Assembly: GCA_001579985.1 (NCBI GenBank)
Contig: LRSR01007859.1
Span: 1-21,011, forward strand
Length of the DNA: 21,011 nt
Direction of reading: 5' to 3'
From: Hypsibius dujardini
Lineage: Eukaryota; Tardigrada; Eutardigrada; Parachela; Hypsibiidae
The position numbers were made by a program, and so were the translations under genes. Shown piece after piece: positions 1-9,720 of the stretch. Positions within the stretch are counted from its first letter, which is position 1. Each line of letters begins with the position of its first letter. The notes below the pieces were generated by a model. That model saw nothing but the letters and a program-made list of their open reading frames with translations. It was not told the DNA's origin and made no database searches.

Positions 1-379
1 GTGTCTCAATTTTTCCGGTTGTCTGCGGTCGATAGCCACTTCCTTTCAAGTGTTTGACCTCCAGTAGCTTCAGTAGCTCTTTGACCACCCCTTCCATTTC
101 CGTGCCTCTGTCGCTCCGAAGGATTCGAATGAAACCGTATCGTAGGATGACGTCGTAGAGTAAAAACTTCGCGAACTCCAATGAGGTGTGATTTTTCACT
201 GGTTTGGCAATGATGAATGATGTGAGTTCGCAACATGCTGTCAAAAGATATTTGTGGCCGCCCGAGCTTGTCCGATTTAGTGAACCGACCGTGTCGCACA
301 CCACCGTGCTGAAAGCTCGTGCTGGTATTGGAATTGTTTGCAGTTTTCCCAGCTTGGTGCTTGCCATAGGGTTCCGGGT
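1..379 (-). pseudogene. pol: Integrase catalytic core (pol, after premature stop), partial
   Basis: In the same frame as the preceding RT segment but after its TAA, the minus strand encodes a retroviral-type integrase core. The first catalytic Asp is in VVCDTVGSL, the second in RSDRGTEME, and the Glu in QTTGKIE, with 34 residues between the last two by my count. The motif GYRPQTTGKIE corresponds to the HPQTNGxxER region of Ty3-type integrases. It is cut by the window edge right after the catalytic Glu, so the C-terminal domain is not visible. Stretches in other frames here are not protein-like. Confidence 0.85.
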
Positions 380-1870
380 TTAGCACACCACGCATGAGCT
401 GATGAATTTCCGCAGGAACTTCGCCATGTTTTTGAAATAAAATCGTGTGCTCAATACGTCCAGGCATTTCTTGTATCCCAGATGAGCCATGCATGCTTTG
501 TGGTCATGGATGTTGGCGCAAACCTCCAGCCATTGAGATTGAGGTAGGACCAGCAACTCTCTGTTCCATCCTTCCTCTTTCACCCGATAGTACAGTATCC
601 CGTCATCTACGTGAAATCCCGTGCTCAAACGCTTGAGTCTGTCGGAAGGGTTCTGTGTGTTTCCTTCTAAGAAACTAATCAAGTCGCCACAAAATTTGTC
701 GCTCAGCTGTTCCACTCGCATATCGATTTCCGCGAGGGTCATCACTTCTGCGTTCATGACATTCTCCGCGTCCGACGGGTTCTCCCCCACGGCGTAATGG
801 CTGAGCGCGTCGGCATCCCGGTTGAGTACTCCGCTTTTATGAACAATTTTGAAACGGAATTGACTAAGCAGAATTGCCCACCGTGTTAGCTTCTCGTTTG
901 GTGTCTTCAGCGAAAAGAGCCAGGTCAGTGACTTCCGGTCCGTCACTATGGTCACTTCCCGATAAACTAAGTACGAGCGCCATTTCACCGAAATCCACAC
1001 GATGCAAAGTGCCTCTTTTTCCACCGTAGATAAATTCTTTTCTGGTCCGACCCACGCTCGGCTAGCAAATGCTACCGGTCGAAGGTACTTTCCGTGTTTC
1101 TGTGCGAGGACCGCTCCACATGCGACGCTGCTTGCATCACAGTGTACGAATGTTTCCAATTCATCTTGGAAGTAGGCCAAACACGGAAAAGTAGTGAGTC
1201 TCTCCTTCAAAGTCTCGAAAGCCTTCTGCTGGTCTGGCCCCCAGGTGATTTTGGAATTCTTCTTGATCTCCTTTCCAGCGTAAAGTAGCGTCAGGGGTTT
1301 GGAAATCTCCGCAAACTTTGGAATGTACATGCGGTAGAATGAAGCTAGTCCGTAAAATGCCCGAACTGCTGTTGCTGTTGTTGGTGTGGGATACTCTTTG
1401 ATCGCTCTCGTCTTTTCCGGGTCTTGAGAGATTCCCTCTTGTGACAAAATGAATCCCAGTAACTTGACTGAGGGCATTGCAAAGCGGCACTTGTTTATTT
1501 GAAGTGTTAAATTTGCTTCTCGTAGCCGCATAAACACCAGCTCCAAAGAATGTAGGTGTTCTGGGAACGTTACATGTCCAAGGAACATATCATCGATGTA
1601 AATTGCAGACAGGTGCTTCCCCAACAGGTCTCCAAAAATTTGAATCATCGTTTGTTGAAAAATTGCTCCACTGCAGTTCGTGCCGTATGGTAAAGTTCTT
1701 GGTCGGAACGTTCCGCTTGTTGTTGTGAGGGACAAGATGTCTCTGGAACTTTCGGCCACTGGTAATTGTTGAAATCCGCATGTCAAATCCAACGTTGTGA
1801 AATAATTAGACCCCCGAAGTTGGTCCAGAACGTCACTGATCAGCGGTATTGGGTACTTGGCTCCACCAAG
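380..1870 (-). pseudogene. pol: RT-RNase H-integrase N-terminus (retrotransposon pol)
   Basis: This frame takes over from the previous one near 1843-1875. RT shows YPIPLISDVLDQL, LDLTCGFQQL, LPYGTNCSGAIFQQ and the catalytic YIDDM (about 1588-1602). RNase H follows, with FVHCDASSVACGAVLAQ, a TVEKEAL segment and a TDRKSLTWLF segment. The integrase zinc-binding region comes next (HDHKACMAHLGYKK to SCVVC). The codon after CVVC is TAA at 380-382. The same frame stays open beyond it and holds the integrase core, so the TAA is a premature stop and not the natural end. An open frame upstream of about 1870, in the same register but antisense to nothing useful, overlaps the gag-pol frame and is not protein-like. 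Confidence 0.9.
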
Positions 1871-4800
1871 ACCTCGTTCAGTTTCTTGTAATCTCCCACC
1901 AGACGTTTCGCATCCGGTCCTTTTGGTGCTAAATGAATTGGACTTTGCCAAGGAGAGCGACTCGGCTCCATCCTTCCGTCTTTGCATTGCTGTTTTATGT
2001 CTTTGTCCACCATTTCCATTTCTTTCTTGCACAACCGGCGAACAGGTTGCCATACTGGCTTGATTCCTGGGATTGTATGGAATTCGATGGGCTTGATCTT
2101 TGCTTGACCGATGGGAATCTCTTCCGTCCCAAAAAGGTCCTCGTATTTTAAGATGAGCCGCTTGAGTGCGAAGAGCTGCTCTGGTTCCAGATGTGTCCCG
2201 TACTTTAGTTCGTGAATCTTCAGAAGTGGGTTTTTGCTCTGCAGTTCGGCGCTTTGTGAAATAGTATTACCGACCGTGGAACACAAAAGTATTTCGCCCA
2301 CTTGTGTTGTCCGTTTTGCATCCCACTCTCGGTGATATCTGGCATGCTCTATTGCTTGGCAAATTGTCACCGCATCAAAGAAGCATCCCCTGACTGGGCA
2401 TACAAATGGCTTCTTATCCCCATGGCAGATCTTGCGATGTGCTAACCAGATAGATTTGCCCGTAAAACGGTTTCCGCAGTCGCATGTGAAATGTGGAATC
2501 TCCTTGCATGCTTTCATGGCTTCGATGCACACGTCACCATGCCGCACTTTTTCATATTCCGATTCCGACATGTATCCGCAGGGACATTCGAGCTTGGGCT
2601 TCTTGATGTCATTCCCTCCCGGCATGGTAGAACTCATGAACAAAACTTCTTTCGGAAACATAGTTGAGAAAGGCTTTTCCAATCGTGATAGGTCTACGAT
2701 GTCTTCTTTCTCTGCCGTTCTGCGTGCTTCTTGCATGCTAGAATAGAGGTTTTTTGAAAATCCTCCCAATTGTCCTTTGCCTGGTTGATCCAAAATCCGG
2801 CGCGTATCCGGCCATCCAAGAATCATGTCTAACTGTCCGGGCATGTCTCGAAAAACCTGTACCAAAAGGTTCGCTTGTCGGCCGAATGTATCCACTTTCA
2901 GTTGTATTGCTCCTTCACTCATCACTTGGTGCCCCGTCGCATTCCGTAGCTGAAACTTTAGAAACGGGTCTACCAGATGTTCTAACCCCAACTGTTTGAT
3001 GACCTCTGAGGATACGGCTGATACACATGACCCCGTGTCCCACAAGCACTTCGCCGGATATCCCTCAATTTTCAAATCCAACATCGGTCGATTTTCATGG
3101 TAGTTTTGTATTGAAAACATGCCGTCGCTGATGATAGACACATCCCCCGGTACTCCTGTTTCTGCCTTGTTTTTTGGTTTTCGTCTGCAGTTTCGTGCTC
3201 TGTGCCCAGACCCTTGACATCGATAACAACGTTTGTCTTTTTCGGTCTGACATCCTTTTTCAACCGTCTCCGTCACTGCAAACAGGTCTGAGAGGTCGAC
3301 ATGTTCCATTGTGGTAGAGATCGCTTTCGAGGTGTTTTCGATGCTCACTGCTGTGTCCTTCACGCCCGGAGGGTTCTGCCCTTGCCTCTCATTGCCCTCT
3401 ACCGAGTCTGCGACTCCCGATTTCTGGCTTCCGTGAACGTCCTCCATCTCTACTTCTGAGACTGCTAGACTTTCTGTCGCGCGGTTTAATTCAGGGCTGC
3501 CCTCCACCGAGTGGTCGACTCCTGATCCTGTTGTCGTGTTATTTAGGAGGTACTCACTCACCGGTCCTGTGGTCCCTTGTATCGGTGCTTTTGCCGTATT
3601 GTGCCACATGAGGTCGATCCAATCGTAGTTGATGTTCTCCAATCTGCGTTGACAAAATCGACCTTCCAGCATCATATAGGAGTCTGCGTAGCTCAAATAA
3701 ATGTCGCGCTCTTCCGGCTTTGTGTCCGTGATTTCCATTTCCAAGGTCCATACTTGTCCAAAAATGTTCACGTCGATGGTAGCTTTTCCAACTACCCAAA
3801 AAATTGGTGCTCCGGGCAGCTCGAGCTGCCAGTGATGCTCGCCATCGATTAGATCTCCCAATCCTAGATCTGTGATGGCTTTCAGTCCAATAGTGGACTT
3901 CACGCGTTGGGTTAATACCCCGGTGATTAATCGGTCCGCCACCGACAGCGTCATGGCGTTGTAGTTGTTCTCATTAATTCCAAACTCAATAACAAAAATT
4001 GACAGATCTGCCATGTCCTGTACTCCTTGTACCAAGTTGACTTGTTGTCGGGCCTGTGGTCCTCCCACTGTTGGTTGAGTGCACTGTGTTTTAAAATGCA
4101 GTCCCCCACAATTGTAACAGGCTGGGGCTTTTCGCGGCTCCTGTGGCGCCCCCATGTTTCTGTGTGGAACCTGTTGTGGTTGGCCTCCCGGGGGTTGGTT
4201 ATTGTCCCCGGATCCGCGTTGCCACTGGTTTCTGCCCTGTTGATTCGCATACTGCTGCCCGTTCCTATGTCCTTGAAACTGCGGTCCATTTTGGAATCGC
4301 CCGCCACCGTTTTCTCTGTTAAAATTTTGTTTCGGCCAGACTTCTCGGCCATGACCTCTCGGCGCCTGCCACTGGTCATGCCGCTCACGATCGTTCGGTC
4401 CGTATCCATTTCTTTGTCCCTCATATCTGTTTTGCTGGCGGTCACTTTCCCAGCCTGATTTCGGCTTGTAACTCTCCGGCTGAAAAGATGGAAATCTGTC
4501 GTCGTAGACGCGAAATCTTTCTCCACCGTTGTGTTGCCCAGAGCGCCCCTTCGTTTCTTGGTAATTCGGATCAAAGTGATTTCCGCGATAGTTTCCACGG
4601 TTCTGTCGCTGCTCACCGTGCAGGCTGACCGGGTCGATAATAGCGTTTGGCAAAATTTCTACTCGCGAGCTCTGCGGTTTCTTTTGCACACGGATTTCCA
4701 TGTCAATGGCTTTTCCGGACTTGATCAGAAAATCTTGAGGTGTTGTCGGAGCCATCATGGTCACGTCACGAAACAGGTTGCCGTGAAGTCCGCTAGTTAG

Positions 4801-5370
4801 TTTATCCGCTTTTTCCAAGTCGGTAAATGCTTTACCCAAGCTTTCAAGAACATCGTAAAGCTTCATCACCTCTTCGAAGTAGGTGTTGATTGACTCAGTA
4901 TCTTTCATGACCCGTCTCGCCAATGCTTTTTGTTGGTACTCCAAAAAGGTTGGTGGGCGAAAGTTTTTCAACATGAGGTCTTTCAACTCGGCCCAGGTCC
5001 CTGGAATGACGGTCCGTACATACCAGTACTCTGCTCCACTTCCTTCCTCCAGGGAGAGTGGCAGCATTGCCAGCAGATCCTCATCCGTCCATTTTTGGGC
5101 ATGTCCTGCCATTTCGTAGCGTCGGAGAAACATTCCAATTTCTTCGGTATCCTTGTTCCCGAATTTCGGCATTGCGACTGGTCCCCTAATTGCCATCTGA
5201 CTTTGCTGGGTAACCACCGCGTCTGCGATTGTTTTGACCGTGACTCCCCCCTGGGTTGTAGCGGCCGTTGAAGTTGATGCCAATGACGGTGCAGGACGCT
5301 GCAGTTGCCGCTGCTGTGCGCCTCCGCCGTTCCCGCTGCTTCCACTATCCGTTTCGTTGTCACTTGGCAT
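1840..5370 (-). pseudogene. gag-pol: gag-protease-zinc fingers-RT N-terminus (retrotransposon)
   Basis: One 1176-codon frame. Residues ~75-180 resemble the retrotransposon Gag capsid domain (EMAGHAQKW, TWAELKDLML, and NTYFEEVMKLYD further on). A Q/N/G/R-rich stretch follows, then a short zinc knuckle C-x2-C-x3-H-x4-C at 418-430 and a standard CCHC knuckle C-x2-C-x4-H-x4-C at 715-728. The aspartic protease motif D-T-G is at 778-780 (LWDTGSCVSAVS). Residues 929-1013 form three tandem zinc fingers. The RT N-terminus follows (RSPWQSPIHLAPK, LVGDYKKLN), after which the frame is lost. Gag and protease share one frame, so no gag/pro frameshift is needed. Because the break falls inside RT, I read it as a disabling one-base indel and not a programmed shift. 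The start is the first Met after the leader (MPSDNETD). Confidence 0.9.
2332..2586 (-). other. Three tandem zinc fingers between protease and RT
   Basis: Codons 929-1013 of the gag-pol frame. Finger 1 has C929, C931, H944, C948. Finger 2 has C963, C965, H978, C982. Both are C-x1-C-x12-H-x3-C. Finger 3 has C991, C996, H1009, H1013, which is the classical C-x4-C-x12-H-x3-H spacing. The repeated x12 and x3 spacings make a chance arrangement unlikely. Their role is unknown; nucleic-acid binding is the default inference for C2H2/C2HC fingers. They are separate from the two Gag knuckles. Confidence 0.8.
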
Positions 5371-5672
5371 TCTGGGATGACGTCCCTTCTTCCCCTTGCA
5401 ATAATTTACCTCCAGAAATCTCTTGGTACACTGTTAACGCCACCCGTCAAAAGCAATGAGTAGTAGTTACAACCAACTCTCGAGCCCAACCAGACACTCC
5501 GTAAAGCGAACTGGCAGCCTACTCGTCGCGGTATATAACAGTACTCGTACCTTCAACGGTGAGAAAACCAGGAGACCTCGAAAAACTGGTGCGATCGCTG
5601 CTAAAGGTCACTCCACGAGCTAGACAGGGCGTGCACTCCCTTATCTAGTCGCCACTGCTATTCGGAACCAAT
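5371..5672 (-). other. Retrotransposon 5' leader
   Basis: About 300 bases between the 5' LTR and the gag start. Apart from the primer-binding site next to the LTR I see no open frame of note. The packaging signal would be expected here by analogy with other LTR elements, but nothing in the sequence identifies it. Confidence 0.6.
5653..5670 (-). promoter_or_regulatory. Candidate tRNA primer-binding site
   Basis: Two bases inside the LTR boundary the minus strand reads TGGTTCCGAATAGCAG. A PBS begins with TGG because it pairs with the CCA tail of a tRNA, and this is the expected position for minus-strand DNA priming. I do not assign the tRNA. Confidence 0.6.
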
Positions 5673-5980
5673 TGTTAGGTCTACCAACAGGAAGTTGGAT
5701 AGGTAACAAGTTTATTAGACTGAATGTAGGAATAGGTAGAGAAGAAAACTGGAAGAAAGGAAAGAAGAAGTAAAACTGCTGCTTATAACTAGTAAAACAT
5801 CTGCTTATATAGTAAAGTGTTAACTAGAGAATTGATAGTAAATAGCACACACATCAAGTAATTAGCTGTGGCAGCAGAACAGGGTTAATAGGGTAGATAG
5901 AGTTACTAAGTAAGTAAGGTATTATCGAGTCAAATAGCTGTGATGATTGGATATGAGGACTTGTTGGGCGTGGTCCAACA
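5673..5980 (-). repeat. 5' LTR of the Ty3/gypsy element
   Basis: This 308-bp repeat starts TGTTGG and ends CCTAACA when read on the minus strand, the usual TG...CA form with short inverted ends. It matches the block at 6024-6308 along most of its length, including both termini and the internal segment reading GTTAACAAGTTTATTAGACTG or a close variant on the plus strand. The adjoining gag-pol orientation makes it the 5' LTR. The base quartet just outside (5981-5984) should recur beyond the 3' LTR outside this window. Confidence 0.9.
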
Positions 5981-6019
5981 ATTATACGAGTCAATTACTT
6001 GCGAAAGTGCGTCAATGTA
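5981..6019 (-). pseudogene. Continuation of the integrase between two LTRs
   Basis: These 39 bases lie between the solo LTR's duplication and the full element's LTR. Read on the minus strand in the register set by the integrase upstream of the solo LTR, they give 13 sense codons ending DSYN, the expected family sequence after the catalytic core. The rest of the gene should lie beyond the full-length element, to the left of this window. Confidence 0.8.
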
Positions 6020-6023
6020 TCTG
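6020..6023. repeat. Target-site duplication, left copy
   Basis: TCTG, repeated exactly at 6309-6312 on the other side of the solo LTR. Removing the LTR and one copy restores the integrase reading frame. Confidence 0.85.
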
Positions 6024-6308
6024 TGTTAGGTCTACCAACCGTCAGTTGGATAGTTAACAAGTTTATTAGACTGATAGTAAAAACCGTTAGAGAAATAAAC
6101 TGAAAGAAAGGAAAGAAGAAGTAGAACTGCCGTAGAAATAATAAAACACATTATTATATAGTAAAGTTTTAACTATAGAAATGAAGGTAAATGGCACATA
6201 CATCAGAATAGGGTTAATAGAGTGGACAGAGTTACAAACTAAGTATGATACTCGTGAGTTAAAGAACTATCATGATTGGATATGGGGACTTGTTGGGCGT
6301 GTCCAACA
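6024..6308 (-). repeat. Solo LTR of the same retrotransposon family
   Basis: A 285-bp relative of the LTR at 5673-5980, with the same termini (TGTTGGAC... to ...CCTAACA on the minus strand) and the same orientation. It is flanked by perfect 4-bp direct repeats TCTG (6020-6023 and 6309-6312), the usual target duplication size for this group. No internal region is attached, so it is a solo LTR left by LTR-LTR recombination. It differs from its neighbour by many substitutions and small indels, so it represents an older or different subfamily copy. It interrupts an integrase gene. Confidence 0.9.
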
Positions 6309-6312
6309 TCTG
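6309..6312. repeat. Target-site duplication, right copy
   Basis: TCTG, matching 6020-6023. Confidence 0.85.
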
Positions 6313-6890
6313 TATCCGTTTTCTTGAGTCATATACAGCCATAAACGATTTTTAATTGTGCGATTAAATCGTTCGACGACTGCACATTTTATGTCATTAT
6401 TTCTGGTAAAATAAAAAATAATTCCACAATCTTTTAAAAACTTCTTAACTGTAGCATTCTTGAATTCGCCACCATTATCGAATTGAGTTTTAAGAGGGAG
6501 ACCATATGATTTAAAAATGATTCCTAGTCCGCGTACAATTTCGTCCGGTTTTTTACTTTTGATTGGAATAGGAAACCCCATTTTACTAAAAACGTCTATG
6601 CAAGTTAATAAATATTTAAAATTATCATTAAATTCAGCAAATTTAACCATATCTGCCAAGTCACATTGATATAAGTCATTGGCATCCGTTGCTACTGTTT
6701 TTCTCCTCTTGAAAGTTTGACGGACTGGTTTGTGACGTGTATGAGCCCATTTTCCTTCCAAAAAAGATTTGACTTGTTGTCGTGTTATGTTATATTTTTT
6801 AGCCTCTTTGTATAAACGTTCAATACCACCTAGATTGGAGACCTGAGACGGATCTCGGTATAATTTTTCTAAAATGTTATCCATGACCAT
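6309..6890 (-). pseudogene. Retroviral-type DDE integrase, probably Polinton/Maverick class, disrupted
   Basis: The frame encodes an rve-type integrase: an N-terminal helical part (LGGIERLYKEAKK, ITRQQVKSFL, RHKPVRQTFKRRKT) and then a catalytic core. The first Asp is in YQCDLADM, the second in TQFDNGGEF and the Glu in AVVERFNRT, with 34 residues between the last two by my count. The phrases QCDLADM, YLLTCIDVFSKM and VERFNRTIK are typical of the widespread animal integrases encoded by Polinton/Maverick elements and relatives (the C. elegans F54H12.3 type). The frame is cut after Arg (codon 6309-6311) by the solo LTR. No other Polinton gene (PolB, ATPase, protease, capsid) is visible, so the assignment to Polinton rests on the integrase alone. 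Upstream the N-terminus is in other frames. Confidence 0.85.
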
Positions 6891-7401
6891 ATGCGGTAAC
6901 GTTTTCCTCCACCCACTTTGTCGTCTATCTTGAAAAACTTACCGTCTGGCCCTCGAGGTCGCACTGGTTTTCGTCCTTGTACTTTAGAAAAATCGGAATC
7001 GGGTGTATGCTTTTTAGATGTTAACGGTTTTTGCTGTTTTGGTGGTGTTGTTGACGCGAGAGGTTCTTTCGGTGGTACTTTCGTTTGCAGTTCGGTTAAC
7101 GGTGGTGGTGGTGGTGGTGGTAGTGGTGGGGCGTGTTTTCGTTGGTTCAGTCAACAGGTAGTAAATCTGCAAAGGGAGCTATCGGTTTATCAATCACCAA
7201 GGGCAAATCGCTGTCATAATCGATGTCGCGAAGTTGTTCCATTGGAGATACTGTAAGTTGAAGCGGGTACTCCACGATGTCCACTGGGGGTCCTTGGGAA
7301 TGCAGCGAGGTCCCAAGAACTTCTTCGAGGTCGCCAATATCTATTGGAGTTCCGTCCCACTGAGTGAACGCTTTAATCCATGTGTCCCAGGAATTGTCCA
7401 T
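6891..7401 (-). pseudogene. Probable N-terminal part of the integrase gene, frame-disrupted
   Basis: Minus strand, directly upstream of the integrase core. From 7401 an acidic frame starts MDNSWDTWIKAFTQWDG and runs to a stop at 7147. A different frame then reads a Pro-rich linker (PPLPPPPPPLTELQTK) followed by GRKPVRPRGPDGKFFKIDD, which is protein-like and leads up to the integrase core in a third frame near 6895. Either two frameshifts have broken one gene or small introns separate the pieces (a GTAAG donor-like sequence occurs near 6938-6942 on the minus strand). The acidic segment may instead be an unrelated small ORF. Confidence 0.4.
7099..7131. repeat. (GGT)n microsatellite
   Basis: Near-perfect run of GGT triplets with one AGT interruption. 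On the minus strand it encodes the polyproline part of the linker described for the integrase N-terminal region. Confidence 0.8.
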
Positions 7402-8062
7402 TGCAAAAAAAGTTTAAAAAAGAAATGAAGAGCGAACGTAGAAGAATGAAGAAAGGAAAGTAGTTTATATTAACCCCGACAACGGAAGTCAGCGTCCTTA
7501 CCGTTCGTCTTTTGACCTACTTATGCGCACTATGTCATTTCATTTATTGCTCATACTTGTCTGTTGACCTATTTTATTGTATAGTGCTTCCGGTCTGCCT
7601 AGGCTTTCTTTCTTTTTTGTCATTTCACTTTTGGCGCTATTGTAGTTTTGAGCGCGTATCTTCTTTTACTGAACAATATATTTAACCGGCTATCGTATTA
7701 ACGTGCGCTCAGATGTGCAGCATCTCTTCTCACATTGAGGAGAATACTTTGACTATCAAAACGACTGACCAGTGGTCAATTTGCAATGTACTAGTCCTTT
7801 ACCAATATTACAAATATCTTTAAACTGCTAAACAAAACTATTGAAATAGACAACATTTTCTCCATTTCCAGACTTTTTAAATTACTCTGAAAAACAAGTC
7901 TCAATAAAATTGGTGTCATGCATGGTACTTTTTCTCTTCCTTTTTTTACTTCAGGGACTAGATAAGGTGCTGCTATAGGATGGTATTTAAGTCAGTCAAT
8001 GTAACCGTTATCGATTGTAACCGTAGTTCGGATAGTGTTGTTCGGGAGGGATAGATTGGAAC
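7402..8062. other. No gene seen
   Basis: A+T-rich DNA to the right of the integrase remnant. I see no open frame with protein character, RNA gene or clear repeat. A promoter for the integrase gene would be expected here if the gene was ever expressed from its own start. An 11-base palindrome (GACCAGTGGTC, 7766-7776) is the only small structure noticed. Confidence 0.5.
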
Positions 8063-8625
8063 TGACTAGTCATAGGTATAGGTATATGGGAAATATGGAT
8101 AGGTAAGGAATAACTAGTCGCAAACAGAGGTATAAGTGCAGAGTATACGTATATGGGCATTGTAGATAGATGGGGGCTAACTAGTAATAGGCATAAGTAT
8201 AAGTATAAAATATAAATATAACGGAAGTAGGGATAGCAGAGATAAATAGTCATAGGTATGAGTATAGATAAAAAGTATAAGTATACGGGAAGTGGGGATA
8301 GGTGTTGGACAGCTGATCGTAGGCATAAGTATAAGCATAAGTGTAAGTAAGACGGAAGTGGGGATTGGTGAGATAAATAGTCATAGGTACAAGTATGAAT
8401 TTAAAGAATAAATATAAGGGAATAGAGAATTGGTGGGGGCTACTAGCCATACACATAAGTAGAAGCATAAAGTAAAAGCATAGGGGAAGTAGGGATAGGT
8501 AGGGACTAACTAGTCATAAGCTTAAGTATATAATATAAAGTATAAGTACACAGGAAGTGGGAATAAATGGGGGATAGCTGATCATGAGCATAAGTATAAG
8601 CATAAAGTCTAAGTACGCAGATTTG
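8063..8625. repeat. ~66-bp minisatellite, about nine degenerate copies
   Basis: A unit resembling TAGTCATAGGTATAAGTATA, followed by an A/T-rich part and a GGGAAGTGGGGATAGGTG-like part, recurs. Copies begin near 8068, 8115, 8181, 8247, 8317, 8378, 8447, 8511 and 8580, so the usual period is 61-70 bp. Open frames crossing it simply follow the repeat (Tyr/Thr/Leu-rich) and are not treated as genes. Confidence 0.85.
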
Positions 8626-8867
8626 ATGTTACTCTTTGAGGACCAACTACGCACTATGCAAAGGAACTCAAGCCCAAGCATGAAAAAAACATACATAACG
8701 ACAGACGAGCAGATAAGCAGGCAATTAAAACGGAAATGCCGGGTATGCCAACTATGCCAAGCATGCTCAATTTGTAGCTCAACCATTACTGGGTATCGCA
8801 CTATGTCATTAGTATGTTCCATCGCTGACCCCTGGCTTTTCTTAATACCCTTGTTCCAATATTCACA

Positions 8868-9200
8868 ATGTGAGGCACAGGCACATAACTCCAATAACTC
8901 CATAGCTCCAAACCCTCACCCCGCGTGTGAAGCACAGGCACATAACTCCAACAACTCCAATAACTCCAATAACTCCATAGCTCCAAACCCTCACCCCGTG
9001 TGTGAGGCCCCAGCATATAACTCCGACAACTCCAATAACTCCAATAACTTCATAATTCCAAACCCTCACCCCGTGTGTGAGGCACAGGCACATAACTCCA
9101 ACAACTCCAATAACTCCATAACTCCAAACCCTCACCCCGTGGGTGAGGCACAGGCACATAACTCTATTAATTCCAACAACTACAATAACTCCGTAACTCT
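8868..9200. repeat. Five-copy minisatellite with nested 9-bp repeat
   Basis: The unit starts TGAGGCACAGGCACATAACT, continues with a variable number of 9-mers (ATAACTCCA and variants) and ends CCAAACCCTCACCCCG. The TGA anchors are at 8871, 8928, 9003, 9078 and 9144, giving periods of 57, 75, 75 and 66. These differ only by multiples of 9, so array length varies by gain or loss of the nested 9-mer. A long open frame on each strand crosses it (Asn/Ser-rich on plus, Val/Gly/Trp-rich on minus). Both are best explained by a period divisible by three, not by coding. Confidence 0.85.
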
Positions 9201-9479
9201 TTGTTTTAGTCAGAAATTCTTTGAAACCTGAGCGTAAAGTTTGTTGCGTCTGTGCCAAAACTGGCCGCTGGAAATTTCTATAAGCCTTGTCCCATAACTC
9301 GCCTAGTCTCTTCCGGTCGGCTGCCGGTGGAACTATAACGAAACCAGACACTACTGAAAATGATTTACTAAGTCATTATGAATAAATTTAGAATTTATTA
9401 CGGCTGAACCGGCATACAGGCAAGATCTCTAAGATTCGTGATCTCTAAGGTTGGAAGGACTAAAAAATGCCCGTTATTA

Positions 9480-9720
9480 TCGTGTCCTTATGTATACTAT
9501 CTCTGATTGTGTTTACGTCTGTCTGTTTTTAAGTCTGTGTGTGACTTCTTCGTATCTGCTTGTGTCTGTGTTGATGTCTGCGTCTTTGTATGGGTCTGTA
9601 CCTGTGTGTATGCCTGCCTCAGTGTCTGCGTCGGCTTCTTCGTCTGTGTCTGTAAACGTGAACCTGTCTGTCTTTGTGCCTGTGTTGGTGCCTGTTTCTC
9701 TTTTTGGCCCTCTACACTGT
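9480..9720. repeat. Degenerate TGTCTG/TGCCTG-rich simple-sequence tract
   Basis: The plus strand repeats TGTCTG, TGCCTG and GTGTCT-like hexamers with drift for ~240 bases, with a weaker continuation near 9800-9835. Open frames here (Val/Ser/Cys-rich) mirror the repeat and have no protein character. Confidence 0.7.

Larger units (their letters stand above)
1..5980 (-). mobile_element. Ty3/gypsy-type LTR retrotransposon, truncated by window edge
   Basis: In minus-strand order the element shows a 5' LTR (5980-5673), a primer-binding site, a leader, then gag, protease, a zinc-finger spacer, reverse transcriptase, RNase H and integrase. This RT-RNase H-integrase order is that of Ty3/gypsy elements, not Ty1/copia. 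The integrase end and the 3' LTR lie beyond base 1, so the full length and the second target duplication cannot be seen. The coding region has one frameshift (near 1843-1875) and one in-frame stop (380-382), so this copy cannot make an intact Pol. It lies in an older integrase gene, 43 bp from a solo LTR of the same family. Confidence 0.95.

Noticed and set aside
6-494. Open frame on the minus strand (162 codons)
   Set aside because: It overlaps the integrase core in another frame. The core carries D, D and E motifs; this frame has no protein-like pattern.
1840-1880. Programmed ribosomal frameshift in the retrotransposon
   Set aside because: It lies within the conserved RT N-terminus, not between gag and pol, so a mutation is the simpler reading.
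8584-9231. 215-codon plus-strand frame rich in Asn and Ser
   Set aside because: Most of it is the 57/66/75-bp minisatellite, whose unit lengths are multiples of three. The minus strand is open there too.
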